In this document: positions 47,150 through 59,869 of the stretch, piece by piece | Layout of the letters: each line of letters starts with the position of its first letter | How positions within the stretch are numbered: the first letter of the stretch is position 1 | From: Arctopsyche grandis | Lineage: Eukaryota > Arthropoda > Insecta > Trichoptera > Hydropsychidae | Direction of reading: 5' to 3' | Length of the DNA stretch: 64,000 nt | Assembly (NCBI RefSeq): GCF_051622035.1 | Contig: NC_135359.1 | Location: 17,049,501-17,113,500, forward strand | Notes under the pieces: model-generated | Seen by the model: the letters and a program-made list of their open reading frames with translations, nothing else | Told to the model about the DNA's origin: nothing | Database searches by the model: none | Made by a program: the position numbers and the translations under genes

Positions 47150-50100
47150 CTACCGAGAACTAGATGAGGATGAACGCGAGTGCCGACGACGTGGTCTCTG
47201 AGGACTGCGAGATCTTCCAGTTCTGCGAGGTCTGGGTGGCGGAGAACGACGACGAATACCTCCACCCATTGGGGGGCTACGGCGAGATCGCATATACCTG
47301 AAAGTTTTGTATTTTGTCAAATATAATTTTAACGCAAATAAGAAAATACCGTAACCCTTGATTTTTTTTACCTGGGTGGTGATCGCCTACGTGGCGGTCT
47401 CTGGAAACGAGGTGACATGCGACGAGGTCGTGAAGGAACCAATACTGGAGCAGCTGTAATTTCTTGACCGTCTATCTGGCCTAAAAGTTACATACATTGA
47501 AACATTACTCTGTGAAAAGGCTACATAAGAATATGACGCTTCTAATATTTTTTCCAATTACCTCCATCCATGTGCTTCATGGCGTTCTCTGCCTCATCGG
47601 GACTGTTGAATTCTACATATGCAAAACCTTTGTTGTTGTGTGGGTGCAATCGATCTGGAGGCATTTCGACAGCTCTTACAACGCCGTAAGTGGAAAATAT
47701 TTCTATTATGTGTTCTTTGGTGACGTTGCGAGTCAAACGTCCAATGTGAATTCGTAGAGGACGCGGTGGCGGTGAACGCTCTCGGCGTTTAGCACGAGCA
47801 TTAGCTCCACGTGGAGATGGGGATCTTGAAATAATAGATTTCGTATTTATAAAACTCTGTATAAAACGTATTTCATTTGTAACAAATTGAAGATTACCTG
47901 GAGTGACCTTTTGGTTTTGCTTTGTCATTAGAAACAGCTGGTAGAGGTTTTTTTTTCTCAGCTGACTTTTCCCTTTCCTTCCGTTCTTTAGTTGGACTTT
48001 TACTTTCAGGTGCCCTTTATATAAAGATGAAAAAATAATTGAAAAATCGAATATGTAGTTGAACTTTTAGTTATAAATTATATATTGAAAAATCACTGAC
48101 TTTCGTTTTGGACGTTGTCGATCTGCTCCACTACTGGTGCTTGAAGAGCTGCTGGAGCTGGACGATGAACGTGAAGAAGATCCTCCACTACTACTAGAAC
48201 TTGAACGAGAAGAAGATCGCGAAGAACTACTATCGGAAGAACTAAAATTTTAAACTTCATTAGAAAATGGAGTATTATATTAACACTTTAGGGACCGCGG
48301 ACGCCACATTGGCGTCCTGCATAGTTCATGCATTAGCGCCCGCGGACGCCACATAGGCGTTCTCAAATACATGCAACTTTGCCAACAAAAAAAATATGGG
48401 TATTCCATTTATGCTTCAAAAAATTATCAAGAGATGTCTAGATACATATATATACGAAAAATCAATTAATGATAAAATATATGTAAGTTTCACTATTTTC
48501 GGGAGATGTCAATCATTTTGAAATTTCGTGTTTTTAAATATTGAAACATGAAATTTTTTAATTTTATCATGCACACAGCGCATCCGATAATGTCGAAGAA
48601 TTATTCAATGACACATCTGTGTCAAAAGAGCACTGTGAATAGACAAAAGTATCGTCTAGTTACGCCCGCTCTCCCGTTACAAAATTGACTTGTGTGAAAA
48701 AAATCGAAGCCCTTGGTTTAGTCGCATTATTGTATCAGATCACCATTCGTTTCGGTCGATGGAACATATTTTGAAGGAAAAAAATTTAACTCTGCAAACG
48801 AAGTGAAATCAGCTCTTCCCAATTATTTTGTAGCTAAACCAGGAGGATTTTACGACAAAGGAATTTATGATTTAGCCGAAAGATGACAGAGTTGTCGATA
48901 ATGTATGATTTATTTAATTTGTATAATTTATTTTAAATTAAAGAAAAAAAATTGAGTTTGATTTTTATTGAAAAAAAAAATGAAATTAATTCGCGGTATA
49001 TACCCGAGTATATATTATATATATATATATGATAAATCGAGAGTTTAAAAATCGATCGATACACAATCGATTATTTAAAAAATTTTCCCATCAAAATATC
49101 TATCAAGTTTTTGGAAGGTCCAGTAATACACACCCCTATACTATAAACTATGTGAATTATGTGTTACAAACGTGTCAGAATTCGGAATTCCGAAACACAT
49201 GCTATGACCCACCCTTACAGTCGGCCTGCACCATTTATATAAATGTGTTTTCGTTGTTTCTTCGACTATTCACTATGCATTGAATGCAAGTTATTTAATA
49301 TTTCCATATAGTATGGTTTGTTATCCATGGATGACTTTTCAACTTGATCCTGAAGGCACAAAAATATTTGAAAAAATCCAATGAACCATCGCGCGAATAG
49401 CATTTCGGTAACTTTTACTCGGGTGATTATTATTTCAAAAATATAAAATATTTGTGTTTTTTTCGTAGTTTTATAATAAATATAGTGCATTCAATTAGTG
49501 TAAACGTTTTTATAAACTCATAAAAAATCGATCACGGAGAATACAGGAGATGATACGCTTTTAGAGGAAAATTATACCAGAAATAAAAAATATTAGTGTT
49601 TTTTTCGTAGTTTTATAATAAATATAGTTATTTTTAAATATAGTGCATTTAATTAGTGTAGACGTTTTTATAAACTCATCAAAAATCGATCATGGATCAT
49701 AATTTTATATTTAGCATTTTTTTCATTATAAAAATTAAACATACGCAAATGGTCATTCTGATTATACATAAAGACAGTTTATGTAATAATAATAACAAGA
49801 TTTAAGGAAAAAAAAAATATGGTTTTAAAAATATTGATAAACGAAAATTTATGAAATGCTATTGGTTAGACGGCAGGCAAGGGGTTAATAACCAGTGAAT
49901 GAAAGACATCCCTCGATCCATTATGGTCATGAAAACATTTCCTGAAAATTTTATACATATACATATGCAGTGGCGGACTGGCCATACAAGCGAACATGCC
50001 CGATGGCATGTGGGCCCCACTATCTGTTAGAAAATATGGGCCCTCAGTAAAATTAAATAACTTTTTATTAAATTAACTCATCAACCAGCGATTTAAATTA

Positions 50101-52176
50101 AGTTCATACTTTAAAAATAACATTTGATTATACTTCGACGATATAGTAAGATTTAAATACACAATTTTAAACAGTTTCCATCCACACATCCATGTATATA
50201 GAAATATAGGATAGGGGACCCCTCCCCAAAATCCCGATTTTCGATTAACATTAATTGAAAATATTATGCATTTTTTTCAGGGACGTAATTTGGTGGGGGG
50301 CATAGGAGGGCACTCAACCCCCTAAGTTAAGGAATAGTGTGAATTTAGAAAATATTATGAATTTAATGATTAATGAGATTCTATGGATCTATGAATGCTA
50401 CGTTTATTTCTTATGTATGTTACTTTTGGGTAACTAATAAAATAATCGCTGCCATGTGCTTTGAAAAAAAAAATTATTTTGGTTTTTAAGTGGTATGCCG
50501 TGGGTAAAATTCTTAGAAATTGTTCATTCTATAGAAAGGTCCCCTTTACTTTATTTCGCCTCAAAAACAGATGTGTAACGTTTATTTTTTCAAAAGTTTG
50601 TATATTTTTTGTTTTCAAGAAAGATTTTAAATTAATATTTTACTGAATCGGTTCAATCACAATTGATTTTATTTTTTGTCGTATTTTTATTTTATGTATT
50701 TGCAGACGTCCATTCTCTCACGAAACAACGAATGAGATGAATTTAAACTTCATGTGTAACAGATTCGGTCCAAAAAAAGTTTTAGTTATTTAATAAAATT
50801 GCTTTCTGACCAATACCTTATCAAATTTAGTACACAAAGAATACAAATATAAATTTTCAGCTTGATACGTTTAGGGGTGTGGTAAAAAATTTTTTTGACT
50901 TTTTTAAGAGGAAAAAATTCCACTTCTGGTTAATTAAATTTGACGATTTTTTTTAATTATATTTTCATCACATTGATACAAGGAATTATACATAAAATCG
51001 TGAAGAGCAGACATATTTAAAGGGTCGATTAAAATAGTGGAAGAAAAATCCGGTAAACAGCCAACAGGAGTAAACTGTCACTTTCGGTTAACGGGTGTTC
51101 ACGAAATTTTATATATAACTTGGCATTAGGTTTATAATTATAGATATGAAATGTCAGTTGAATACGTCGAAACAAAAGTTTCCGAGAAAAAAATAAAAAT
51201 ACCTCGATCTTATAGGGTAAAAGTACTACTTCTGGTTGAGATAAAAATATTTTTTTATTTACATACATATCCATATATAAAATAGTAAAAATAATAAAAA
51301 GACACACAGAAACACACTCAGACACACAGAGCCGCACACATTTTTTTATATTATGTAAACGTGATCAGTGATCGATTATGTGAAGATTTTTGGAAAAAAA
51401 TTTTCGCCTGCGGCGCTTTTTTCACTTTACATAATATTTTTTCAAAAATAAACTTATTTTTTTCATATTTATAACTCAATAAAGTGTATGCAAAGAATAT
51501 TTTCCATTTTTATTCCGATATAAAAAATATTTTTTGAAAAAAAATTCAATTTGACAAATCTTTGCCTGCCCTCCCCAAGAAAAAGCTGAAATGACGTCCC
51601 TGATTGTTTTCTACCGAAAGTAAAAGCCGGTTTTATGCCGCATTATTTTATGATGCATTCTATTTACCTAGGACAAGGGTTAAAACGAAATATACAATGT
51701 AATTTATGGATCTATTTTGCTTTTGCCGTTTTTATTGTACCTAAATTTGTTTATTCCCATTTTTGAAAATTTTATTTATTTTTTACCCTTGATTTTTAGC
51801 GTGATGGAAAGAAGAAAATTTTGTTATATGGGGGGGGGGGGACAAATTTTTTTAACCCTGGGGGCCCCCTTTTAACTCCTGGCATGCACTAATTTCAGTC
51901 CCAGTCCGCCACTGGCTGTATGTCTATTGGTTTAAAAGTTACAAAGTTTTTAGTAAAACCATTCGTATTTGCCGATTTTCGCAAAAACTTAGCGGTATTT
52001 GGCGTAAGTTTCTATGGTAATCGCGCGGTCCCTAAAGTGTTAAGAAGAATGATATCTGAAAAAATTACCTTCCGCTACTATCACTGCTACTGGAACCAGA
52101 GTCTTTCTTCTTCTTCTTTTCTTTCACTTTCTTTTTATCGTCAGTTGATGCAGGAGTTGGAGACTGATTACGCGCC
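47150..52176 (-). CDS. RnpS1: RNPS1, SR-related splicing activator and exon junction complex factor
   Basis: RNA-binding protein with serine domain 1, a component of the ASAP/PSAP and exon-junction complexes. Exons in coding order: 52176-52069, 48241-48101, 48014-47898, 47824-47562, 47480-47372, 47297-47150; phases join. Order of domains: Lys/Ser-rich N-part (KKKVKEKKKKKDSGSSSSDS), long Ser/Arg run, basic linker, one RRM (PLRIHIGRLTRNVTKEHIIE, RNP1-like KGFAYVEFNS), GQIDGQEITA, then an Arg/Pro-rich tail ending HSRSSSSSSR. The RRM sequence is close to the human protein. The first visible exon starts inside a codon, so a short 5' exon (human starts MDLSG) is missing from this annotation and lies somewhere above 52176. 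The intron 48242-52068 is almost entirely transposon. Confidence 0.95.
48732..48886 (+). pseudogene. Mariner-type transposase C-terminal relic
   Basis: Reads SDHHSFRSMEHIL in one frame, then after a frameshift GKKFNSANEVKSALPNYF and AKPGGFYDKGIYDLAER to a stop at 48884. This follows the order of mariner transposase C-termini (a PSDYHLFRSM-like motif, then a KPKSFYKDGI-like motif). Only the last 50 or so codons survive. Confidence 0.7.
49968..51914. mobile_element. Nested inverted-repeat transposon with CAGTGGCGGACTGG ends
   Basis: The left end CAGTGGCGGACTGG and right end CCAGTCCGCCACTG are perfect 14 bp inverted repeats. The interior near the ends mentions itself again as GGGCCC-rich segments (TGTGGGCCCC, GGGGGCCCCC). 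The flanking 8-mers (TACATATG, GCTGTATG) are similar but not identical, so hAT-like is only a suggestion. It lies inside the TTAA composite. Confidence 0.7.
50278..51602. mobile_element. Innermost nested element, hAT-like, CAGGGACGT ends
   Basis: Ends CAGGGACGTAATTT and (reverse strand) CAGGGACGTCATTT. Flanking 8-mers ATTTTTTT (50270-50277) and ATTGTTTT (51603-51610) differ by one base, compatible with an 8 bp hAT duplication. No transposase frame was recognised. It sits inside the CAGTGGCGG element, making three nesting levels. Confidence 0.6.
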
Positions 52177-54442
52177 CTAAAGTCATTATCAACGAAATCA
52201 GAGAACAGTTTCAGCATTAAATTTTAATATTACAGCAGGACGTCACTTTATATATTTACATATGGGTCATTTTAAGTCAATATCAAAAATTGACACTCAA
52301 AGACGTGGGAAGGACAAGACATTCACAAATATTTATTTAAATTTGGACCATGGGATTCCTGTAATGCTACAATGGTCCAAATTTAAATTTAAATAAATAT
52401 TTACGAATGATTTTTATACATAAAAAACAATACCAGCAAAAGATCAAACAATAATAAAAGTAGTCACAAAACATATACCTATAATAATGGTAAAATATAA
52501 TGAGAAAAATTGGGAATGTCTTGCATCAATACATATTTGTATGTACAAGAAATATCTGCAAATACGAAACATCTCCGTGAAGCACAAATGGAAGAGAGAA
52601 GATTCAAATTCCACAATACATACGATTATAAAAAATAATGATGAGCGCAGGCTACCAGACAGATAAGGTTAAAATAATCTCCGATAACCTACGCTCACTG
52701 AGGTGGAAAATGTCTCATTTAGGCAACGATTTCATCGCAAACTCCTATTCCGAGAGCTATCCGATGCACAACTGTACGGGCAGGAAATACAACCATCAAA
52801 TGATTACCACGCACATAATTATACAGTTCTAACTGTTCCAGCAGCGACGGGCATGACGTATTACCACGTAGAAGTTGAAGAACAAAACGAATTAATGAGA
52901 AGTTTCTCCGAAGTTCAAGGGAAATATACTTAAACATGCCCAAAAGAAAAAGAGTAAGTATATATATGCGTAATATCAATACTCTTCCTATAAATAAATA
53001 TAAAATAACTCGTGAGATTGAGTAGTCCATGGCTGCACATGGAATTCCATATTGGAGTTTGCACACTTATGACATCGGAAGCGATCCCATTCTGTTGGGA
53101 TATTTTATGCTTTAGTTCGACATAGATATATAGAAACATTTATTAATATTGAACGCAGACATAAATCTATATGTGATTCAAAATAGATATGTTATTAAAC
53201 ATGTAATACATATATTGCTTTTCATAAAGAAATATATTTACTTCTTTGCCTCAAGGTTACAACTAATCGTTCTTCAGTAGATATGGTCTTGTAAAAGTTA
53301 CTGAATCTTGCCAGGTATGGCTGTCCAGTATTCGGGATATATACATATGTCAAAATGTTTCTTTGATCATACGTAAATAATCATGAATTCGCTTGGAGTC
53401 ATTATTTAGATCTGCTATATGATGAAATTCACCGAATTCATCCCTTTTTTTAAATATATTTCGTTCACCTACTTGGTTATACGACAATGGCAACAACACT
53501 GCAATCTAAGAGTCTTCTAGAAGGGCAAACTAATCATTTCGCACAAACTTCATCGAAGAACTGCAAAAAATAGCTGACCGCAACGGACATAGTCAATACG
53601 AATACATACGTATCTAATGCGCGCTCGGTCTCAGTCGCATATTGTTAGGTTATGTGTTAATATGTGAAATTTGAATAGAATAAGATTTTAGATTTGATTG
53701 GAGGTGTTCTGGTAACGTTGAAGTTGGAAAACATCTCCGAATGATAGCCATTGACAGTTGCAACAGACACAGGTGTCAAAAGCGGGGTTAGGATATACGT
53801 ATACGAACACGAACACGAACTCGACAAGACCGTAATAATAATGCAGTGCCAGTTCAGTTATTCGTGGTGTGGTGTGATGGAGAGTAGTGAGATTGAGATT
53901 GAGATTGAGATTGAGATGATGAGATCGAGAGGCTTCAATTCAACTCACATGTCAAAGCTGTGAAGGCGTTGAAGTTTGGATTCGGGAAACGAAGAGCGGC
54001 CGGCAAACAGACGCGCTCCACGGCTATTACCAATCGCCGTTACAGCGCACTCTGCAATTCAAAATACGAATTTCGAAATTTTGCATTCAAATATGTACAT
54101 AGATGGGAAATGCTTGTGTACATACGCACTTCGTATCTAATTAGACACGATCAAAATTAAATTAATAAAGTATTTCATTTTGTTTCGAAATGTAAGTGAA
54201 TGATTATCGCATAAACGGGTATATTGCGATAAAATAAATTTTAATCATATGTAGCCAGGCCGCGCCTACCATATGTAAAAATGTGTGCAACGCATACAGG
54301 CGGCTGAAATATAAAGGCGGCCGAGTGGAAAAAATTATATTCCTTAAAAATTATGAAATAAAATATCGTACATTTTAAAAATGTATTTAGGTTGTGTTGT
54401 TGAATACTTGTAGATTGCTGTTGCATGTTACAGCTTGTACTA
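52177..54442. other. Region upstream of the visible RNPS1 exons
   Basis: Should contain the RNPS1 5' exon and promoter; neither was identified. A hairpin lies at 52323-52406 (arms AAATATTTATTTAAATTTGG and its reverse complement). A mostly open stretch at 52554-52935 on + (contains YHVEVEEQNELMRSFSEVQG) is interrupted by stops and unassigned. A GAGATT hexanucleotide repeat is at 53889-53915. The GC-richer part at 53960-54050 may be promoter-proximal. Confidence 0.35.
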
Positions 54443-54446
54443 TTAA

Positions 54447-54828
54447 GGTCTGTTCATACCTATCCAGCACGACCCGTATCCTGCAGGTGTCATGCAAGTG
54501 CGGATAGTATTCTTTGGTACATTATATGGACGTTATGGAGGATGAACGAATGAGACGACTGGCATGTTAATGCACGTGTTTATTATATGACAGCTGAAGA
54601 CAGAGTGGTAGTGGCTCTCCGAACCCAGCCGAGTTGGTTCCCACTCGCAGGAAGGCAACCAAACTCGACCATGTCGTATAAGCGAGCCGCCACAACGTAT
54701 TCATACTCCATTCGCGAATGCGCATTTACGCATTCATGCGCGTCTATACAGAATGTACTAAAGAATACTGTCCGTACTTGCAGGATACTTGCAGGATTCG
54801 GATCGTGCTGGATATGTATGAACAGACC
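54447..54828. mobile_element. TTAA-flanked MITE with about 75 bp inverted repeats, interrupted by a family L copy
   Basis: TTAA at 54443-54446 and 54829-54832. The left end GGTCTGTTCATACCTATCCA and right end (reverse strand GGTCTGTTCATACATATCCA) pair over about 75 bp up to the AGTATTCTTT-GTACATT boundary. Family L copy f (54534-54694) is inserted in the middle, leaving an original element of about 217 bp. No coding capacity. Confidence 0.85.
54534..54694 (-). mobile_element. Family L repeat, copy f, with 4 bp target duplication
   Basis: The minus strand starts TGTGGCGGCTCGCTTATACG and ends TTCGTTCATCCTCCATA; ACGT flanks both sides (54530-54533, 54695-54698). It interrupts the TTAA MITE, so it is younger than that element. 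Confidence 0.8.
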
Positions 54829-54832
54829 TTAA

Positions 54833-55413
54833 TTCGGAAAAATAATGGGATTTTATTGCATTGAGCTAGGTATTTTATGTTCTACCTACATATATTATCT
54901 TTGCGACTGCTATATGTATTTCTTCAAGGATGTTGAGTATTATTTGGTCATTGAAAGAACAATGTCCTAGATGTGGGATTGAGAGTAAAATCACTATATT
55001 TTCATGAATGAACTTGAAAACGTTCAGTCTCTCTTGTCGCCTGGTCCTATTTATTACCAAAAGTTTTGGCTTTCTGTCTGTTTTTCTGGTTTATTTTTAT
55101 TGTGATTAAAATTTTCAGCACTATATTTCTCACACAAGGTAAGTTTTTTATTAATATGATTTATACAAATGCTGATAAAATTAAAGAGCGGCCGATTTAA
55201 GTTTGCACACAGGCGGCTGAACTCATAGGTGCGGCCCTGTACGTAGTCTATTAAATTTCTAGCTTCTTTGATCAAAACTTTAAATCCGTGGCAGACAGGG
55301 AAATATTACAGTCGTTTGCATGCGAAAGTCGTTGGCCACTTGGATTCAAACAATAGTTTGATGCCGTTGGCTACGTCCACACTATCGATATCTACACCCA
55401 ATATTCTCGAATT
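54833..55413. other. No gene seen
   Basis: AT-rich sequence; short frames on the minus strand (54875-55275) show no family features. Confidence 0.3.
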
Positions 55414-55750
55414 TTTCATATTCAGTTCCCATATTGCAAACTGTGGTTGCTATTTAGGAACTGGTTATGGAAAAATTCGCAATTATCGGGTGTAGAATAC
55501 GGGAGGAAAAGCTTGTTCCTCTTGTTCCTGTTGTATCCTGCTCACGCAAATTAAGTGAATATGTACCGTTTACCATGCACCCTTTTTTTATCTTTCGACT
55601 TAAGATCTTTCGATTTTCGATCTTTGCCTTCCGATATTTGCGTTTTCGGGCGTTTCACATTCGGGCCCGTCACGGAGACTGGATATTTCCATATCCAGTT
55701 CCCATATTGCAACCTGTGGTTGCTATTTAGGAACTGGATATGGAAATATC
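55414..55750. repeat. Hairpin E, half of family F, hairpin E
   Basis: Two copies of hairpin E (55414-55476, and 55684-55750 with perfect arms ATATTTCCATATCCAGTTCC) flank a half copy of family F (about 55495-55650: GGAGGAAAAGCTTGTTCC to TTGCCTTCCGATATTTGCG). The half copy has only one arm of the palindrome found whole at 28969-29290. Both loci continue into GTCACGGAGAC, so family F extends about 40 bp past the palindrome. Confidence 0.75.
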
Positions 55751-55789
55751 GTATGTAGATATCGTGTGTGTGTACGGCGCCAATCGACA

Positions 55790-55890
55790 GTAATATACTA
55801 ATATATATAATCGATAGTAATATAATATATAATATAATATATAATATAATATATAATATAATATTATTATATAATATATATAATAATACC
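55790..55890. repeat. AT microsatellite (TATAATA units)
   Basis: About 90 bp of TATAATATAATA-type repeats with small interruptions. No coding meaning. Confidence 0.85.
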
Positions 55891-57185
55891 TATAGTAATG
55901 AGTGAAATCTCCATTCATACTCAGTAATGCATAGCCCCCCCCCACAAGGGAAAGATAAGAGTGGTCATAGTTTTAACTTGAATTGATTATTATTTACAAA
56001 AGTAAAAACCCCGCCAAAAATCCTGTTGCGAATGTCACAGGATTCTTGTTTTTATTTAAGTTTGAAATCCCAAGTGGTGATAAACCTTAGCATGATAATC
56101 AACCGAAATTGAAGAAGAATTTGTAAATGATGTGATCTTTTGAATATGCATTTGGGAATAATTTTTAAGTCGAGTTAAAAGTCGGCCAGATCCGGTCCGA
56201 CCCATCAGATTACATAAACACGTTTGACGTTAGCGCGGCGATCAGCCCCTTCTGTCAAGGTGGACTTTCATCCCTCTAACCCTCCTTTCTATTCAACCCT
56301 TTCCATTCAACCACTATGTAATTATTGTGTTATCATTCTTTTCATTCATCAGCTGTTTCAAATTTAGCCGAACACCGAACCTAACCTAACCCAACCCGAC
56401 AAAAGTCTCCCTTCCTTGTTGATGTTTTGCCAAAATTTATTCACCTATTGCGACGTTGATATCTTTTTACTAATTATACTCATTGCACATTGTTTGTATC
56501 TAGGGTTGTCATAATTGTCAAAATTCAAAATCAAAATACATAATATTGAGGATGATTGTCGATATTTCGAATAACGTTTAATCAGAAATCAATGATTTTT
56601 GCATTATTTTTCAATATGTTTTTAATTTCCATTACAAAACTTTGTTAAATTTTCAAAATAGTCACTATAAATATCGTTTGTTCAGTAATTAGGAACCATT
56701 GTCTTTTTACTTGTCCAAAACTAAACTGAAATATTAATTTTATGAAAAATAATACAAATAAGAATTAATAAACATATTATTATGCAATTTAGATTTGTTT
56801 GAAATATTATTGTTTCATTTGTAATATTAAAGGTGTGCAATTGTATGTAATCCTATTAATACATTAAGTTGACACTTTGCCATTTTATGTACATTCACAT
56901 TTTAAATCGCAATTATTTTTTATTTAATGATTGTAGTGCAAGTATAGATAATTCATATACTTTCATCACGGCAATAAAAAAAAGCTCATTATTTAAAATA
57001 TTTAATGTGCCGATAACGGTAGGACCCCTTCTATATTTTTAATAGTGTTCTGATTGATAAAATTGTATCAATTTCTCGCATATTTGTGTTGCCTTGTGGA
57101 AATTGACATCTTCTTATATTTATATACTTACCTACCTACACTTATTACATACATGAATAAATAATCAAATTATAATAAATTTCAG
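55891..57185 (+). promoter_or_regulatory. ND-20 upstream region, likely promoter and 5' UTR intron
   Basis: The ND-20 ATG follows directly on an acceptor (ATTTCAG), so its 5' UTR must come from an exon upstream. The GC-richer stretch at about 56210-56420 (with AACCTAACCTAACCC) is the likeliest promoter/first-exon zone. The remaining sequence to 57185 is AT-rich intron-like DNA. The exact start site cannot be read. Confidence 0.4.
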
Positions 57186-57963
<778 letters not shown>

Positions 57964-58380
57964 ATTAATCTCATATTGAAAGAAGTAGTTGACTCGTTCG
58001 GTTCCATTTTATTCGATAATTTATTTATAAATAAATATAATGTGTAGTAAATTTTCTTTATTACAATGTAAATAAAAAGAATGCTTAATAACAAGCTATT
58101 TTACTTATAAAATGGGTCTTGTAAAAATTAGTGCATTGATAATTCTGCTAAATCAGAGACTAAAACTGGAACAAAAATGAAATCGAAACAATGAAATTAA
58201 CCTAATTGTTAGTAGTATTACTTTCAATGCACTAAACAAAACTCAACTTACAGAAATTGAAAAGTCAAAAGAATGAGTGGCTATTTTATTGTAACTTCAA
58301 TATTTGTCAAAGTATAATTTAAGCGGTGATATAATTTAAAATTGGGACTTCTTTCCACTTTGTTTTTACGGCAATCATTA
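57964..58380. other. ND-20 3' UTR and spacer
   Basis: AATAAA motifs at about 58029 and 58068 may end ND-20 transcripts. No other feature. Confidence 0.5.
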
Positions 58381-58384
58381 TTAA

Positions 58385-58890
58385 CCCTTTGCCCGCGGCA
58401 ATAAATATAGCGAACAAACCCTGTTCGCGGCACCTTTTTTGCGAATTTGGCAATCGAGTTTTCGACCTTAAATACAGATTTTAATATTGCCTCAAGTAAC
58501 CAGATATGTTAATTAACACAAAGTATTATTTTAAACAATAAAATACATAATATGTATATCTGGTAGTTTTGGCTTAATTGTCAAATAAGCATTCTTCATA
58601 CAATTGAGACGTATCGTCTCAATTGTATGAAGATGTGACGTCACATAAACGAGGTTTCAGTATGGTTCCACAAAAAACTATTTTTTACTGGTATATATTC
58701 ATTTTAAGCAAATTAAATAGATGGCATTCAACTCTCAGTAATATATTCAACCAATTTTGAACCTTAAACAGTTGAAATAGGCGCATATAAGGCTCAATAT
58801 CCCGTGCAAAGTTCAGAAATTCTATGGAAGACAGCCGCGCTACAGACTTGTCGCCCAAAGCTTCCATAGAAGATGGCCGTGGGCAAACGG
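58385..58890. mobile_element. TTAA-flanked inverted-repeat element with two perfect palindromes
   Basis: TTAA at 58381-58384 and 58891-58894; ends CCCTTTGCCCGCGGC and (reverse strand) CCGTTTGCCCACGGC, 13 of 15 matching. Inside, a perfect hairpin with 18 bp arms (CTTCATACAATTGAGACG, 58594-58611 and 58615-58632) is followed at once by the palindrome ATGTGACGTCACAT (58633-58646), which contains a full CRE-type TGACGTCA. No transposase. Confidence 0.8.
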
Positions 58891-58894
58891 TTAA

Positions 58895-59869
58895 TAACTG
58901 GAAACCGCATTGGATAGTTGGATAGTTGATTAACTAGTTTTCTTATTTCGTTTCGCAAAATAGAAAATGAGAACCGAAAAGAACAAAAATGAAATATTTT
59001 GTTTCCATTCCAAAATTTTCAAGTGAAATTTTCAAATTTACAAGTGAAATATTTTTCATTATAATTCCCCGGCTGTTATCGCAATATTGCAAATGAAACA
59101 TGTATAGGTTTCATAATAATAAGTATGGCTAGTCAAAAATTCTTTTTATTTTTGATAGTACGAATACGGAAAAGAAAAAATAATGTGTACATTTCTTTTT
59201 TAATTGAATTAAATTTCATATTAAAGGGAATGTTGCAAACTAGATTATAAACGAAATACATATATTCTGAATTTTAAACAGATTAAATATTGTGCACATT
59301 TGAGGTAATAAGAATATATTTTCTCTAGATATTAACAGGGTTTTACTCATAATAGAGTATTATTTCTTCAATTTCTACTATAAACATACATACATATGAT
59401 AAAAAGATATCGTATTATTTAACCATCAAAAAATAAGTATGTATGTATATTATAAATGTTGTCGATAAATGAATTCTAAATAAATTTGATTCGTATCTAT
59501 TCGATGAAGCTTATCAATGTACGTAAAATAAAACCTCAATGATATTCATGATGCATCAATTTGTATCTGAATACTTATGGGCCAAAAATAATATCATTAG
59601 GTACCTATTTACACTATATACACCACTGATAGCACCTGACCGGAAGTGAAATATTTTTCAAGATAGCTGACAAATGCCAAAATAAGTATATAACTGATGC
59701 ATGCCAAATTACTCTACTTTTTAGTACCCAAGTTGTACGAGCAGAGCCGCTAAGAGAAATTCCAGTTTTTTTTTCATTACACTGTTGCTGAAGCTGTTTT
59801 TTTCCAGTCTTATTAATTAATTATTAGTGTTTGACATAAAATTTCGCCATAATTTAAACTTTATGAAAC
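58895..59869. repeat. Spacer containing the left copy of a direct repeat (59060-59284)
   Basis: No gene. 59060-59284 (TGTTATCGCAATATTGCAAAT, GTATAGGTTTCATAATAAT, then AAACGAAATACATA) recurs at 63390-63620 in the same orientation with moderate divergence. The pair flanks the broken GGT locus. Confidence 0.6.

Larger units (their letters stand above)
48284..52039. mobile_element. TTAA-flanked 3.76 kb composite transposon inside an RNPS1 intron
   Basis: TTAA at 48280-48283 and 52040-52043 flank perfect 16 bp ends CACTTTAGGGACCGCG. Subterminal GCGGACGCCACATTGGCGT-type repeats follow the left end. The TTAA target and terminal repeats suggest a piggyBac-like element, but no piggyBac transposase is seen. 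The interior holds a mariner relic and at least two further nested elements. Removing it leaves about 71 bp of intron, the size of neighbouring introns. Confidence 0.85.
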
